This document shows, in pieces, positions 7,547 to 16,591 of a stretch of DNA of 64,000 bases. Every line of letters starts with the position of its first letter. The stretch's first letter is position 1. The stretch is from NCBI GenBank assembly GCA_910588645.1, contig CAJUOY010000009.1, positions 9,974-73,973 on the forward strand, read 5' to 3'. A model generated the notes under the pieces. That model saw only the letters and a program-made list of their open reading frames with translations. It was not told where the DNA came from and made no database searches. Origin of the DNA: an uncultured Christensenellaceae bacterium. GTDB lineage: Bacteria; Bacillota; Clostridia; Christensenellales; Borkfalkiaceae. Made by a program: the position numbers and the translations under genes.

Positions 7547-8224
7547 TTATAATCTTAGAGATACTTCGGCCGAGCTGATTTTCAAAAGTTTGCCTCCGCT
7601 CTCCACTATAAGTCTTCCGTCACTCGCAACGTCAACCGCTTTGACAGAAATTTCTTTTTCCTGAATTTTTAAAGTTACAACAGAGCCCAACCAATCCATA
7701 TAGGATTTGTAATCGTCTATCGAATAATCTTTTTTAAGATTTGAAATAAACTCGCGTTCTACTTTTTCTTTATCGAAAAACTTTCCGGCATACTCTTTCA
7801 TAGAAATAGCTATATTGCCGAGTTCTCCCGAAAAAGAATTGTTCACGTTTATTCCGCAACCGACTATCGAACGGGTTATATATCCGCCCGAAAAAGTATT
7901 CTCTATCAACGTACCGCAAATTTTTTTGCCGCCGACCAGCACGTCGTTTGCCCAGCGTATCGATGAGGGAATACCGAATAATTCCAACGTCCTGCATACG
8001 GCGGTACATGAATTTATCATAATTTTAAACGCGTTTTCAGCTGGAAATCCGTTCAATCTGCGCATATAGGAGAGATAAATCCCCCCCTCGTCCGATTGGA
8101 AGCTTCTGCCCTTTGTTCCCTTGCCCGCTGTCTGCCGCAATGCCGAAACTACAACTTCGTCATAGTCCAAAGTTTTGCAATACTCGTTTGTGGACGCAGT
8201 TTCTTCAAGTTTAATAATCTTCAT
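7547..8224 (-). CDS. birA: Biotin-[acetyl-CoA-carboxylase] ligase (no DNA-binding domain)
   Basis: BirA activates biotin with ATP and attaches it to the biotin carrier domain of carboxylases. The 225-residue protein has the biotinyl-AMP loop as AGKGTKGRSF (compare GRGRxGR), and RWANDVL in place of the usual KWPND, followed by KKICGTLIE. It lacks the N-terminal helix-turn-helix of bifunctional BirA, so it should be a ligase only. The start lies 14 bp inside the end of recX, suggesting translational coupling. Confidence 0.9.
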   Translation of the reverse strand: MKIIKLEETASTNEYCKTLDYDEVVVSALRQTAGKGTKGRSFQSDEGGIYLSYMRRLNGFPAENAFKIMINSCTAVCRTLELFGIPSSIRWANDVLVGGKKICGTLIENTFSGGYITRSIVGCGINVNNSFSGELGNIAISMKEYAGKFFDKEKVEREFISNLKKDYSIDDYKSYMDWLGSVVTLKIQEKEISVKAVDVASDGRLIVESGGKLLKISSAEVSLRL

Positions 8225-8825
8225 TGCAGTCGAATGCGGAAAGCGCGGCTTTCGCGGTATCGTAACTATATCCCTTTGACAAGAGATATCTGAAACCCTT
8301 ATAGAGATTCTCTTTGGTAGTCTGTTTGCTTCTCATATACTTTTCGAGAACGGCAAGCGCGGCGCCGGCATCCTCTTCGACTTCTTCCATAACCTGCTCT
8401 ATCGCCGCAAAGTCCGCTCCGCGTTTTACCAGTTCGGCTTCAAGCATTTTCTTGCCCTTGCCTGCCGACGAATTTACAAACGCGCGGCAATAAGCATAAT
8501 CGTCTATAAGATTGTAATATTCCAGTTTACCGACAGCGTATTCGATTACCGCCTCCGTGTATCCCTTTTTGGCAAGATGATCCCTTATCTGTTTAGCCGT
8601 CTTCATACTTGCGGAAATAAAGGTCATAGCCTTATCGACCGCCTGACTCTTTTCGGTTTCAAGCTGAATTTCGTCAAGCTTGCTTTTTTCTATCTGCATT
8701 CCCGCTCTAAGATGGTATTTTACCGCGACTTCCAGTTTTATTCCGCAATAAAATCTTCCGTCGACATAGATATTGCAGCGTTCTTTATCCTTAATTTGCG
8801 GTTCGATCGAAGTAATTTCAGACAT
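8211..8825 (-). CDS. recX: Regulatory protein RecX
   Basis: RecX binds RecA filaments and restrains or modulates RecA activity. The 204-residue protein has the three-helix repeats of the family, with the typical segments RDHLAKKGY, YYNLIDDYAYCRAFVNS and KGFRYLLSKGYS near the C-terminus. recX is alone here, with no recA in the window. The ATG sits 6 nt after a consensus -10 box, so this is a third probable leaderless start. Confidence 0.88.
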   Translation of the reverse strand: MSEITSIEPQIKDKERCNIYVDGRFYCGIKLEVAVKYHLRAGMQIEKSKLDEIQLETEKSQAVDKAMTFISASMKTAKQIRDHLAKKGYTEAVIEYAVGKLEYYNLIDDYAYCRAFVNSSAGKGKKMLEAELVKRGADFAAIEQVMEEVEEDAGAALAVLEKYMRSKQTTKENLYKGFRYLLSKGYSYDTAKAALSAFDCNEDY

Positions 8826-8831
8826 AGCGTT

Positions 8832-8860
8832 ATTTTAACACCGTATAAGCATTTTGTCAA
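8832..8860 (-). promoter_or_regulatory. Promoter of recX-birA (leaderless)
   Basis: On the minus strand: TTGACA (8860-8855), a 17-nt spacer, TAAAAT (8837-8832), then 6 nt (AACGCT) to the recX ATG. The predicted transcription start is the A of the start codon. Confidence 0.75.
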
Positions 8861-8891
8861 CGGGCGATATCCGCACATTTAAACGGATAAC

Positions 8892-9527
8892 TTATATCTT
8901 TGTGTCGAAGGGATAAAAATATTCGCCCCTATCCTCTATCTGCGCTTTACCGTTAAGCTTGTTATTAAGCGCGGCGACAATCTCCTCCCTGTCCGACTTT
9001 TTGACTATAATAGTGTAGATAACTTTGTTGAGATATTCCGTGCTTATTAATTGCACCTCGCCGCCGGCGAAATAGCGCGCCGCCGCGTCCGACAGGGAAT
9101 AATCAACCGTCACGCTGAGTTCCGTACACATAGTGTATAGAACTTCCCTTGCGGAAGCAAGATTTTCCGCAGCGCAACCCGAGTATGCACGCACAAGTCC
9201 GCCCGCGCCGAGTTTTATCCCCCCGAAATATCGAGTAACGACGACCGCGATCTGCGTCAAGCCTCTGTTCTTTATTACTTCCAAAATCGGCATCCCCGCC
9301 GTACCTTGCGGTTCATTGTCGTCGGAAAATCTTGGAGAATTGCCGAACATATCGGGTATAAAGGCATAACAGTTATGCGTCGCATCGGAGTACTTTGCGC
9401 ACACCTCCGCAATAAACGCGCGAGCCTCCTCTTCGCTTTCAACGTGGCGCGAGGAAGTTATAAATACGGATTTTTCTATTGTCTTTTCGGTTACGCAGTC
9501 GCCGCGGACTGAAAGATATTTTTCCAT
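8892..9527 (-). CDS. YigZ/IMPACT family protein (UPF0029)
   Basis: This 211-residue protein begins MEKYLSVRGDCV, like bacterial YigZ, and has the family core KSVFITSSRHV, then SDDNEPQGTAGMPIL (about 75-89) and VVTRYFGGIKLGAGGLVRAY (about 96-115). A C-terminal ferredoxin-like domain follows. The family is related to eukaryotic IMPACT; its bacterial role is not established, though ribosome or RNA binding is suspected. The ATG lies just downstream of a hairpin at the end of tyrS, and no clear ribosome site is seen. Confidence 0.85.
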   Translation of the reverse strand: MEKYLSVRGDCVTEKTIEKSVFITSSRHVESEEEARAFIAEVCAKYSDATHNCYAFIPDMFGNSPRFSDDNEPQGTAGMPILEVIKNRGLTQIAVVVTRYFGGIKLGAGGLVRAYSGCAAENLASAREVLYTMCTELSVTVDYSLSDAAARYFAGGEVQLISTEYLNKVIYTIIVKKSDREEIVAALNNKLNGKAQIEDRGEYFYPFDTKI

Positions 9528-9538
9528 TTTATATCAAG

Positions 9539-9562
9539 AAATGCGGCTTTAAAGCCGCATTT
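9539..9562 (-). terminator. Hairpin after tyrS
   Basis: AAATGCGGCTTT with its perfect complement forms a 12-bp inverted repeat starting 4 nt after the tyrS stop. The T-run on the minus strand is short (TTTCTT), so termination may be partial, allowing read-through into yigZ. Confidence 0.5.
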
Positions 9563-9565
9563 TCC

Positions 9566-10756
9566 TTATTTTAAATTGATTTTAACGTGAATTTTTTTAC
9601 CCTTATGAACGATGTCACCGTCCGAAACGAGCGCATCGAAAGAGGTTACTTTTTCATCGTTGATCGAAATTCCGCCCTGCTGAACCAAACGGCGGGCTTC
9701 GCCGTTGGACGCGCATATCCCCGCCGATACGAGGACGTTTATAATAGTGGGATTATCAATATTTACATCCTTTTCCGGAAGGTTGCCGCCGCCGCCGAAC
9801 GCCGCCTTTGCCATAGACTGCGCTTCCGCCGCCTTTGCTTCGCCGTGCACAAGCTTAGTGAGCTCGAATGCGAGCACTTCCTTTGCCGCGTTCATTCTCT
9901 CGTCGCGGTACTTTACAAGCTCTTCTATGCGTTCAAGCGGAATGAACGTGAGAAGTTTAAGACACTTTTCAACATCGTCGTCCGCAACGTTACGCCAGTA
10001 CTGGTAAAACTCGTAAGGCGACGTCTTGGTCTCGTCCAGCCAAACTGCGCCCTTTTCCGTTTTGCCCATTTTCTTCCCTTCGCTTGTAGTGAGCAAAGTA
10101 AAAGTCATAGCGTATGCGGGTTTCTTTTCTTTAACCCTTATGAGATTTGCGCCGGCAAGAATGTTCGACCACTGGTCGTCGCCGCCGAGTTCAAGCGCGC
10201 AACCATACTTTTTGAAAAGATACAAAAAGTCGTATCCCTGCATAAGCATATAGTTAAATTCGAGGAAAGAAAGTCCGCGTTCAAGTCTTGTTTCAAAGCA
10301 TTTTGCCCTGAGCATTTCGTTGACGGAAAAATGCACGCCTATATCGCGGATAAATTCGAGATAGTTTAAACCTAAAAGCCAATCGGCGTTATTGACTATA
10401 ATCGCGCCGTTGTCCCCCTCGAAACTGATAAACTTGGACATCTGCTTTTTGAAGCATTCCACGTGGTAATCGATCGTCTCCCGCGTCATCATCTTGCGCA
10501 TATCGGTTTTACCCGAGGGATCGCCTATCGCGGCCGTGCCGCCGCCTATTAAAATTATAGGTCTGTGACCGGCGTCCTGCATATGCTTCATTGCGATAAG
10601 TTGCATAAAATGCCCCACGTGCAGGCTGTCCGCCGTAGGATCGAAACCTATATAGAACGCAACGCTTTCACTGCCTAAAAGCTTGTATAAATCATCCTCG
10701 TAAACCGTCTGTTTGACGAACCCTCTCCCGCGGAGAGTATCCATAACGTTTGCCAT
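9566..10756 (-). CDS. tyrS: Tyrosyl-tRNA synthetase
   Basis: TyrS charges tRNA-Tyr. The 396-residue class I synthetase has the HIGH signature as HVGH (46-49), the KMSKS loop as KMGKT (229-233), the tyrosine pocket YDFLYLFKKYGCALELGGDDQW, and a C-terminal S4 domain (about 330-396). An in-frame ATG lies 30 nt upstream at 10786, but the ATG at 10756 has a clear AAGGAGC ribosome site with 6-nt spacing, and a possible promoter (TTGACA near 10823) would start transcription about there. No T-box is present. Confidence 0.95.
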   Translation of the reverse strand: MANVMDTLRGRGFVKQTVYEDDLYKLLGSESVAFYIGFDPTADSLHVGHFMQLIAMKHMQDAGHRPIILIGGGTAAIGDPSGKTDMRKMMTRETIDYHVECFKKQMSKFISFEGDNGAIIVNNADWLLGLNYLEFIRDIGVHFSVNEMLRAKCFETRLERGLSFLEFNYMLMQGYDFLYLFKKYGCALELGGDDQWSNILAGANLIRVKEKKPAYAMTFTLLTTSEGKKMGKTEKGAVWLDETKTSPYEFYQYWRNVADDDVEKCLKLLTFIPLERIEELVKYRDERMNAAKEVLAFELTKLVHGEAKAAEAQSMAKAAFGGGGNLPEKDVNIDNPTIINVLVSAGICASNGEARRLVQQGGISINDEKVTSFDALVSDGDIVHKGKKIHVKINLK

Positions 10757-10818
10757 AGTGTTGCTCCTTAAAGGATATTTTAACATCTATCGGCAAATAA
10801 AGCAAACGAATGCGGCTG

Positions 10819-11523
10819 TCAATCGGTGAAAAAATCGTCCTTATTGAGGTTTTCGCGCGCCTTTTCAATGGCGCGTTTTTCTATGCGTGATATGTACGAG
10901 CGGGAAATACCCATTTTTTTTGCGACTTCGCGCTGAGGAAGCGCCGCGCCGTTTTCAAGCCCGTATCGCATAGAAATTATGGTAAATTCCCTGTCTGAAA
11001 GAATTTTCTTTAATATGGCTACGAATTTTTCGCGCTGGATATTTTTTTCCACCTGCGCGAAAACGCTCTCCTCCTTTTCGGAAAGCAGATCTATGAGAGT
11101 AAGCTCGTTGCCGTCCTTATCCGTCCCCACGGGATCGGTAAGCGAAACGTTATTTTTATGCTTTTTACCAGAACGCAAAAGCATAAGTATTTCGTTTTCT
11201 ATACACCTTGCGGTATAGGTTGCAAGCTGCGTACCCTTACCGTCCTGAAAGGTATTTATGGCCTTTATAAGCCCAATGGAACCAACGGACAAAAGATCGT
11301 CCGTTTCCGCGGAACCCGCATATTTTTTTACGACGTGCGCGACGAGGCGCATATTGTGTTTAATAAGTATTTCTTTGGCTTCCTTATCGCCCGCGCGGGA
11401 CAGCGCGAGGTATTTTTTTTCGTCCTCCGGCGAAAGAGGCTTGGGGAACGTTCCCTTATTTTGGATTAATCCCGTAAAAAAGAATATTTTACCGAAAAGT
11501 ACGCTTAACAAATCAAAAAACAT
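10819..11523 (-). CDS. sigK: Sporulation sigma factor SigK, uninterrupted
   Basis: This 234-residue sigma-70 family protein matches pro-SigK, the late mother-cell sigma factor. The hydrophobic N-terminus (residues 1-22, MFFDLLSVLFGKIFFFTG) looks like the pro-sequence that is cleaved by an intramembrane protease. Region 2 has HNMRLVAHVVKKY and GLIKAINTF, and region 4 has the helix-turn-helix REVAKKMGISRSYISRIEKRA. The gene is intact, unlike Bacillus subtilis and some Clostridioides strains where skin elements split it. It suggests the organism sporulates or descends from a spore former. Confidence 0.88.
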   Translation of the reverse strand: MFFDLLSVLFGKIFFFTGLIQNKGTFPKPLSPEDEKKYLALSRAGDKEAKEILIKHNMRLVAHVVKKYAGSAETDDLLSVGSIGLIKAINTFQDGKGTQLATYTARCIENEILMLLRSGKKHKNNVSLTDPVGTDKDGNELTLIDLLSEKEESVFAQVEKNIQREKFVAILKKILSDREFTIISMRYGLENGAALPQREVAKKMGISRSYISRIEKRAIEKARENLNKDDFFTD

Positions 11524-11588
11524 ATGCTTTTATCTCCCGATAAATAACATATGTTTCCGACAGTTTGTACTATTCGACAATTTTTTCT

Positions 11589-12434
11589 TTATTTTTTATT
11601 TATGAGTTTATAAGTCCCTAATAAAATCAATACGATACCTACGGCCAAGGCAACGACCGAAACTATATGTATTATGTTCCCCTGCAAAAAGACTTCGCTC
11701 CAATCAAAGAAATTAATATTAAAGGCAAAAGGTTTACCGTATACCAGCGCGTTGCTTACGGCATTGACGAAAAACGCAAAAATTCCTCCCGTAACGCAGG
11801 CTATACCGCTATTTAACACACAGTTTGTTCTGAGATAGGAAAACGCTGCAACGCAAATATAGACGGGCACCGCGCAAAATAATACCAAACAAAGGCCTTT
11901 CGAAAAATCGTTTCCGTCGCGCAGTCAAATTGCAATAAGCGGGATTACGGCCGCCCGATCAATCGACGCGCAAATTATAGGTTAATGCCTTTTAACAGGT
12001 CGGTACGGATAATGGTTTAAATATAGGTATAACAATCACGCAAAACGCCAGCAATAACGCAAAAAGATATGAAGAAACAATCTGATCGGGTGTACAAACA
12101 GCACGCAAGCAACAAAAGATTTAAACTTACTAAAAAAGTTAAGCTTACGGTGAGTGCCTTGTACTTTTTGACGAATTTAGAACAGGGTGGAAAATCGGAT
12201 TTCATTTCCGAATAGTGACAATCGTTCCCCGCTTCGAGAAGTTCATGCTCGTCTACACCAAGCGCCTTACATAATTCCGTTATCATAAGTAATTTCGGGA
12301 TAAGTTACTCCACGTTCCCATTTAGACACGGCGGAAACGGTAATGAAGAACGCGGAAGCCAATTCCGCATGCGTTAAACACGCTTCCTTTCTTTTTTGAA
12401 CTGTATATTGCCCGAATACTTTTTTGTTTTGCAT
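11589..12434 (-). pseudogene. Decayed XRE-family regulator with membrane tail
   Basis: The region reads as one gene broken by frameshifts. From the ATG at 12434 (GAGAGG ribosome site) a helix-turn-helix of the XRE type is readable: VQKRKEACLTHAELASAFF, then SAVSKWERGVTYPEIT. It runs into a stop, but a shift of frame near 12288 continues as ITELCKALGVDEHELLEAG, the normal end of such a domain. A hydrophobic segment follows to a stop at 12017, then, after more damage, a further three hydrophobic helices in another frame (about 11930-11589). XRE proteins with C-terminal membrane helices are a known Firmicutes type. A promoter-like TTGATA-18-TATAAT remains upstream of 12434. The two largest fragments could alternatively be separate small membrane proteins. 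Confidence 0.6.
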
Positions 12435-12507
12435 TTTTGCCTCTCATATTGAAATTTTATTTGATTATAGCTTTGTCTCGCTTGAATTATCAACATAAAA
12501 AGCAAAT

Positions 12508-12538
12508 AAGGCATATGGCCGCGTAAACCATATGCCTT
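12508..12538 (-). terminator. Intrinsic terminator of the ABC exporter operon
   Basis: AAGGCATATGG and CCATATGCCTT form an 11-bp stem around a 9-nt loop. On the minus strand it is followed by ATTTGCTTTTT, 20 nt after the stop of the second ABC gene. Confidence 0.75.
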
Positions 12539-12557
12539 TTTACTTTGATTAACCCGA

Positions 12558-14486
12558 TTACTCCAATTCGAAAGCGCCCGTATACAACTGATAATACTTG
12601 CCTTCCTGCGCAAGAAGCTGTTCGTGATCGCCGCGCTCTATTATCTCTCCGTGTTCGAGAACCATAATGGCGTGACTGTTGCGCACGGTGGAAAGTCTGT
12701 GAGCAATTACGAACACCGTCCTGCCCTCCATAAGTTTATCCATACCTCTTTCTATCAGTTTTTCCGTTCTCGTATCGATAGAAGAAGTCGCTTCGTCCAG
12801 AATGATAACGGGGCAGCGGGACACCATTGCGCGGGCGATTGCAAGCAACTGCCTCTGCCCCTGCGACAGATTTGCGCCGTCTCCCGTAATTAACGTATTG
12901 TATTTTTCGGGAAGATGCTTGATAAACGAATGCGCGTTTGCAAGCTTGGCGGCCTCTATACACTCCTCGTCGGTAGCGTTTAATCTGCCGTAACGGATAT
13001 TGTCCATTACAGTGCCCGTAAACAGGTGCGTATCCTGCAACACCACGCCGAGACTCTTCCTCAAATCGTCCTTATTAATATCCTTGACGTCTATACCGTC
13101 GTAAGTTATCGTGCCCGACTGAATGTCGTAAAACCTGTTTATGAGATTGGTTATCGTGGTTTTGCCGGCGCCGGTGGATCCTACGAAAGCTATCTTCTGT
13201 CCCGGTTTTGCATACAGACTGATATTCTTTAAAATCACCTTATCTTCGCTGTATCCGAAAACAACGTCTTTGAAACGTATGTCACCTTTGAGAGGGATAT
13301 ACTCGAAACCGTCGGAGACGGGCTTCTTCCACGCCCATTTGCCGTCCTCGTTTTCGCCGAACGTCAAAGTGATGTCGCCGCCCTCGTCTTCAGGTTGAGT
13401 GTCAACCATATCGAATATTCTTTCCGCGCCCGCAAGAGCCATTACAATCGCGTTGAACTGCTGTGTAACTTGCTGTATGGGCATATTGAACTGTCGGGAA
13501 AAGGCCAAAAAGGAAACGAGCATTCCCGCGCAAGCCGCCACCGTTGCGGCGCCGTTTACAGCCACGTATCCCGACAACAGCGCCGTGCTGTTGCCCGTTG
13601 TGATGAGAATGCAACCGAGAACGGCCACAAGCACGTACTGAATATATCCGATATTGTTGGTTACGGGGCCGAGAATAAATGCGGCCGAATTAGCTTTATA
13701 GCCTGTATTGTTGAGTTCGTCGTTTAAAACTTTGAACTTTTCCGAAGCCTTGTTTTCGTGACAGAAAACTTTTATTACCTTCTGCCCTTCCGTCATCTCC
13801 TCCACAAACCCGTTCAGTTTGCCCATAGCTTCCTGCTGTCTGAGGAAGTATTTCGCCGACTGAACGCCCACGTTTTTGATTATAAAGATCATCGAAACAA
13901 GACATACAATTATTACAACCGTAAGCGTAAAGCTGTAAAAGACCATAAACGAAAACAGCACTATTACCGTCAATGCGGACGATATAAGCTGGGGAATAGT
14001 CTGCGACAGAAGCTGACGCATAGTATCTATATCGTTTGTATAGAGGCTCATCGTATCGCCATGAGTATGCGTATCGAAATATTTGAGTGGCAGTTTCTGC
14101 ATTTTGGCAAACATTTCATCGCGCATACTTTTGAGTGTGCCTTGAGCAATATACATCATTATTCTGTTATAACCGAAAGCCGAAAGCGCGCCCGCAAGGT
14201 AAATACAACCGATTATGATAATGTTCATATAGACCGTATTCATATCGGGCGAAGGAGTCATGAGCTCCTTTATTATGGGAGCAAAGAACGACGCGCCTAT
14301 CGCGCTTGTTCCAGCCGATAACAATACGAAAATTACAACGAATACCGATGCCGTTTTGTAACGTGAAAGCGTATATACCAATAATCTTTTTAAAGTCTTT
14401 CCGGGAGCTTTGGCCCCCTTGCCCTTCATTACGGGAGCGCCGCCGTGCCCCTTTATGGGCTGAACCGTCTTTGAATTGCTACTCAT
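12558..14486 (-). CDS. ABC exporter subunit with consensus catalytic site
   Basis: A 642-residue half-transporter: a type IV exporter membrane domain (about 40-345, six helices) fused to an ATPase. Walker A is GSTGAGKT (436-443), the signature is LSQGQ (540-544), and Walker B with the catalytic glutamate is ILDEATSS (Glu565). It is longer than usual because of a basic Lys/Gly N-terminal extension of ~30 residues and an insert at about 363-400. Its ATG overlaps the stop of the upstream ABC gene (ATGA). Together they resemble YheH/YheI, TM287/288 and other heterodimeric multidrug or lipid exporters; the substrate is unknown. Confidence 0.92.
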   Translation of the reverse strand: MSSNSKTVQPIKGHGGAPVMKGKGAKAPGKTLKRLLVYTLSRYKTASVFVVIFVLLSAGTSAIGASFFAPIIKELMTPSPDMNTVYMNIIIIGCIYLAGALSAFGYNRIMMYIAQGTLKSMRDEMFAKMQKLPLKYFDTHTHGDTMSLYTNDIDTMRQLLSQTIPQLISSALTVIVLFSFMVFYSFTLTVVIIVCLVSMIFIIKNVGVQSAKYFLRQQEAMGKLNGFVEEMTEGQKVIKVFCHENKASEKFKVLNDELNNTGYKANSAAFILGPVTNNIGYIQYVLVAVLGCILITTGNSTALLSGYVAVNGAATVAACAGMLVSFLAFSRQFNMPIQQVTQQFNAIVMALAGAERIFDMVDTQPEDEGGDITLTFGENEDGKWAWKKPVSDGFEYIPLKGDIRFKDVVFGYSEDKVILKNISLYAKPGQKIAFVGSTGAGKTTITNLINRFYDIQSGTITYDGIDVKDINKDDLRKSLGVVLQDTHLFTGTVMDNIRYGRLNATDEECIEAAKLANAHSFIKHLPEKYNTLITGDGANLSQGQRQLLAIARAMVSRCPVIILDEATSSIDTRTEKLIERGMDKLMEGRTVFVIAHRLSTVRNSHAIMVLEHGEIIERGDHEQLLAQEGKYYQLYTGAFELE

Positions 14487-16252
14487 TTAACACCTCCCGT
14501 CTCTTCCCCGCCGTTCTGAGACCAATATACCTCGCGGTAAATGTCGCTGGATTTCATAAGCTCGTCGTGCGTGCCCGTAGCTGAAATTATTCCGTCGTCC
14601 ATAACGATTATCTTATCCGCGTCCTGAACGGAAGCTATACGCTGAGCTATTATAATTTTTGTAGTTTCGGGCGCGTGCTTTTTGAGCGCGTCGCGGATAA
14701 GCGCGTCCGTCTTTGTATCAACGGCCGAAGTACTGTCATCGAAAATTATTACCTTGGGTTTTTTCAAAAGCGCGCGGGCGATGCAAAGCCGCTGTTTCTG
14801 TCCGCCCGAAACGTTTACGCCGCCCTGACCGAGATCGTAATCGTATCCGTCGGGGAGCGCGTCGATAAATTCTTCCGCACAAGCCTGACGCGCGGCGTTG
14901 CGAAGTTCCTCGTCCGTAGCGTTTTCGTCGCCCCAGCGTAAATTTTCCGCCACGCTGCCCGAAAACAGTACGTTCTTCTGCAACACCATTGCAACGTTAT
15001 TACGCAGAACTTCCATATCGTAATTGCGCACGTCCACGCCGCCTACTTTGACAGTGCCTTCCGTCGCCTCGTAAAGTCTGGGAATTAAAGATACAAGCGA
15101 AGTTTTTCCCGAGCCTGTCGCGCCGATGACGCCGACAGTGGAACCCGCTTCAATTTTGAGATTTACATTTGAAAGCACGTAATCGTCCGCGCTTTGCGAA
15201 TATGCGAAATTCACGTTTTCAAACTCTACGGAGCCGTCGCCGACCTCTGTCACGGGCTCCTGCGGGGCGGGCAGAGTCGTTTTTTCGTTTAAGACTTCGC
15301 ATATGCGATCCATAGAGCCCTTTGACATTGAAACGAAATTGAGGCACATCGCAACCATTATTACGCCCGAAAGTATCTGCATTGCATAGATGTTGAGCGT
15401 CTGCAACTGCGAAGGACTGACATTGCCGGGCAAATTGCCTACGGACATATTAGAACCCACCGTAAAGATAACTATTATCGTAGCGTACATTACGAGACTT
15501 ACGCAGGGCATCATAAAGGTAAGAATTTTTTCCGCCTTGACGGAATACTTGTAGACCTCCTGAGTGGCTCTGTTCATCTTCCTTATTTCCTCGTCTTCCC
15601 TTACATAGGATTTAACTACGCGGATAGCCGTAAGATCTTCCTGAACGACGGCGTTGAGATCGTCGTATTTTTTAAACATCGTCTTGAAATAGGGCATTAC
15701 CTTGAACATACATACGAATACGATCAAGCCGAGAATAATAGCTCCGCCCACGAAAACGAGCGCCATTGTGGGCTCTATAAGGCAAGTCATAACTATCGCC
15801 GATACAAACAGTATGGGTGCGCGCACAAGCATTCTTATACACATCTGATAGGCGTTCTGAACGTTTGCCACGTCGGTTGTAATGCGTGTAATCAAACTCG
15901 CAGTAGAAAATTTATCTATATTCGCAAACGAAAAAGACTGGATATTGTTGTACATATCCTCCCTTAAATTGCGCGCAAATCCACAGGACGCCTTAGCAGA
16001 TAATTTTCCTCCCCAAACTCCGCAAAAAAGCGCGAATGCCGCGCATACTACCATTAAAACCGAGTAGAACGCTATGTTTTTTGCGTCGACTTGCTGAATA
16101 ATTCCCTTAGACAGCAGTTCAAGCTCACGGATAATAAAAGTTATCAGATATGGGATCATAATTTCCATAACCGCCTCGCCTATCATAACGATAGGACACA
16201 GTATAGACGGCATCTTATACTCCCTTACACTTTTTAATAAAGTCTTTACCAC
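14483..16252 (-). CDS. ABC exporter subunit with degenerate catalytic site
   Basis: A 589-residue half-transporter with an N-terminal membrane domain and a C-terminal ATPase. Walker A is GATGSGKT (377-384) and the signature is VSGGQ (480-484). The residue after the Walker B aspartate is Asp505 instead of Glu (IIFDDSTSAVD), the mark of the non-catalytic site in heterodimeric exporters, so the pair should have one active and one degenerate ATP site. Translation starts at a GTG (16252) with a GGGAGG ribosome site 8 nt upstream. Confidence 0.92.
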   Translation of the reverse strand: MVKTLLKSVREYKMPSILCPIVMIGEAVMEIMIPYLITFIIRELELLSKGIIQQVDAKNIAFYSVLMVVCAAFALFCGVWGGKLSAKASCGFARNLREDMYNNIQSFSFANIDKFSTASLITRITTDVANVQNAYQMCIRMLVRAPILFVSAIVMTCLIEPTMALVFVGGAIILGLIVFVCMFKVMPYFKTMFKKYDDLNAVVQEDLTAIRVVKSYVREDEEIRKMNRATQEVYKYSVKAEKILTFMMPCVSLVMYATIIVIFTVGSNMSVGNLPGNVSPSQLQTLNIYAMQILSGVIMVAMCLNFVSMSKGSMDRICEVLNEKTTLPAPQEPVTEVGDGSVEFENVNFAYSQSADDYVLSNVNLKIEAGSTVGVIGATGSGKTSLVSLIPRLYEATEGTVKVGGVDVRNYDMEVLRNNVAMVLQKNVLFSGSVAENLRWGDENATDEELRNAARQACAEEFIDALPDGYDYDLGQGGVNVSGGQKQRLCIARALLKKPKVIIFDDSTSAVDTKTDALIRDALKKHAPETTKIIIAQRIASVQDADKIIVMDDGIISATGTHDELMKSSDIYREVYWSQNGGEETGGVK

Positions 16253-16296
16253 TAACCAAACCTCCCTTTTTTCTTCCTGATTTTTCGTACTTGATT

Positions 16297-16325
16297 ATTA
16301 TAGATTTATTAATTAATTTTGTAAA
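16297..16325 (-). promoter_or_regulatory. Promoter of the ABC exporter operon
   Basis: On the minus strand: TTTACA (16325-16320), a 17-nt spacer, TATAAT (16302-16297). The predicted leader is about 40 nt and holds the GGGAGG site. The surrounding gap 16253-16591 contains this promoter, the divergent lipoprotein promoter and AT-rich sequence, with no other gene seen. Confidence 0.75.
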
Positions 16326-16480
16326 CGATTTACAACCTGTAAAAACGAAAACGGAGTGAAAATTTGACGAATTTTTTTGCTTTTATACAATTTCAAAGCG
16401 CATATTTTTTGCATAAACTTATAAAAATAAAAAAATTTACCCGTTTTTGCGTATTTAACAATAATATATATAATAATCAG

Positions 16481-16509
16481 TTGATTTTTGAAGTGATTAT
16501 ATGTATAAT
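16481..16509 (+). promoter_or_regulatory. Promoter of the lipoprotein block
   Basis: TTGATT (16481-16486), a 17-nt spacer, TATAAT (16504-16509). The predicted start of transcription is near 16516, giving a leader of about 76 nt. Confidence 0.7.
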
Positions 16510-16527
16510 TAAAAATAATTAGAAACA

Positions 16528-16556
16528 ATGACGGGCTTATTAAACCCGTCGTTTTG
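16528..16556 (+). promoter_or_regulatory. Terminator-like hairpin and tiny reading frame in leader
   Basis: Within the leader, GACGGG and CCCGTC form a stem around CTTATTAAA or similar and are followed by GTTTTG, like a weak attenuator. An ATG at 16528 opens a 12-codon frame (MTGLLNPSFCTI) that runs through this hairpin to a TGA at 16564-16566. Whether it is translated is unknown. Confidence 0.35.
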
Positions 16557-16591
16557 TACGATTTGAAGTAAAAGTTAAAAAGGAGCATAAA

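Noticed and set aside
9587..10369. 260-codon plus-strand frame opposite tyrS
   Set aside because: The protein is cysteine- and arginine-rich noise opposite a clearly conserved synthetase.
11524..11580. SigE-type promoter before sigK
   Set aside because: CATATGTT near 11550 loosely resembles a SigE -10, but no convincing -35 was found.
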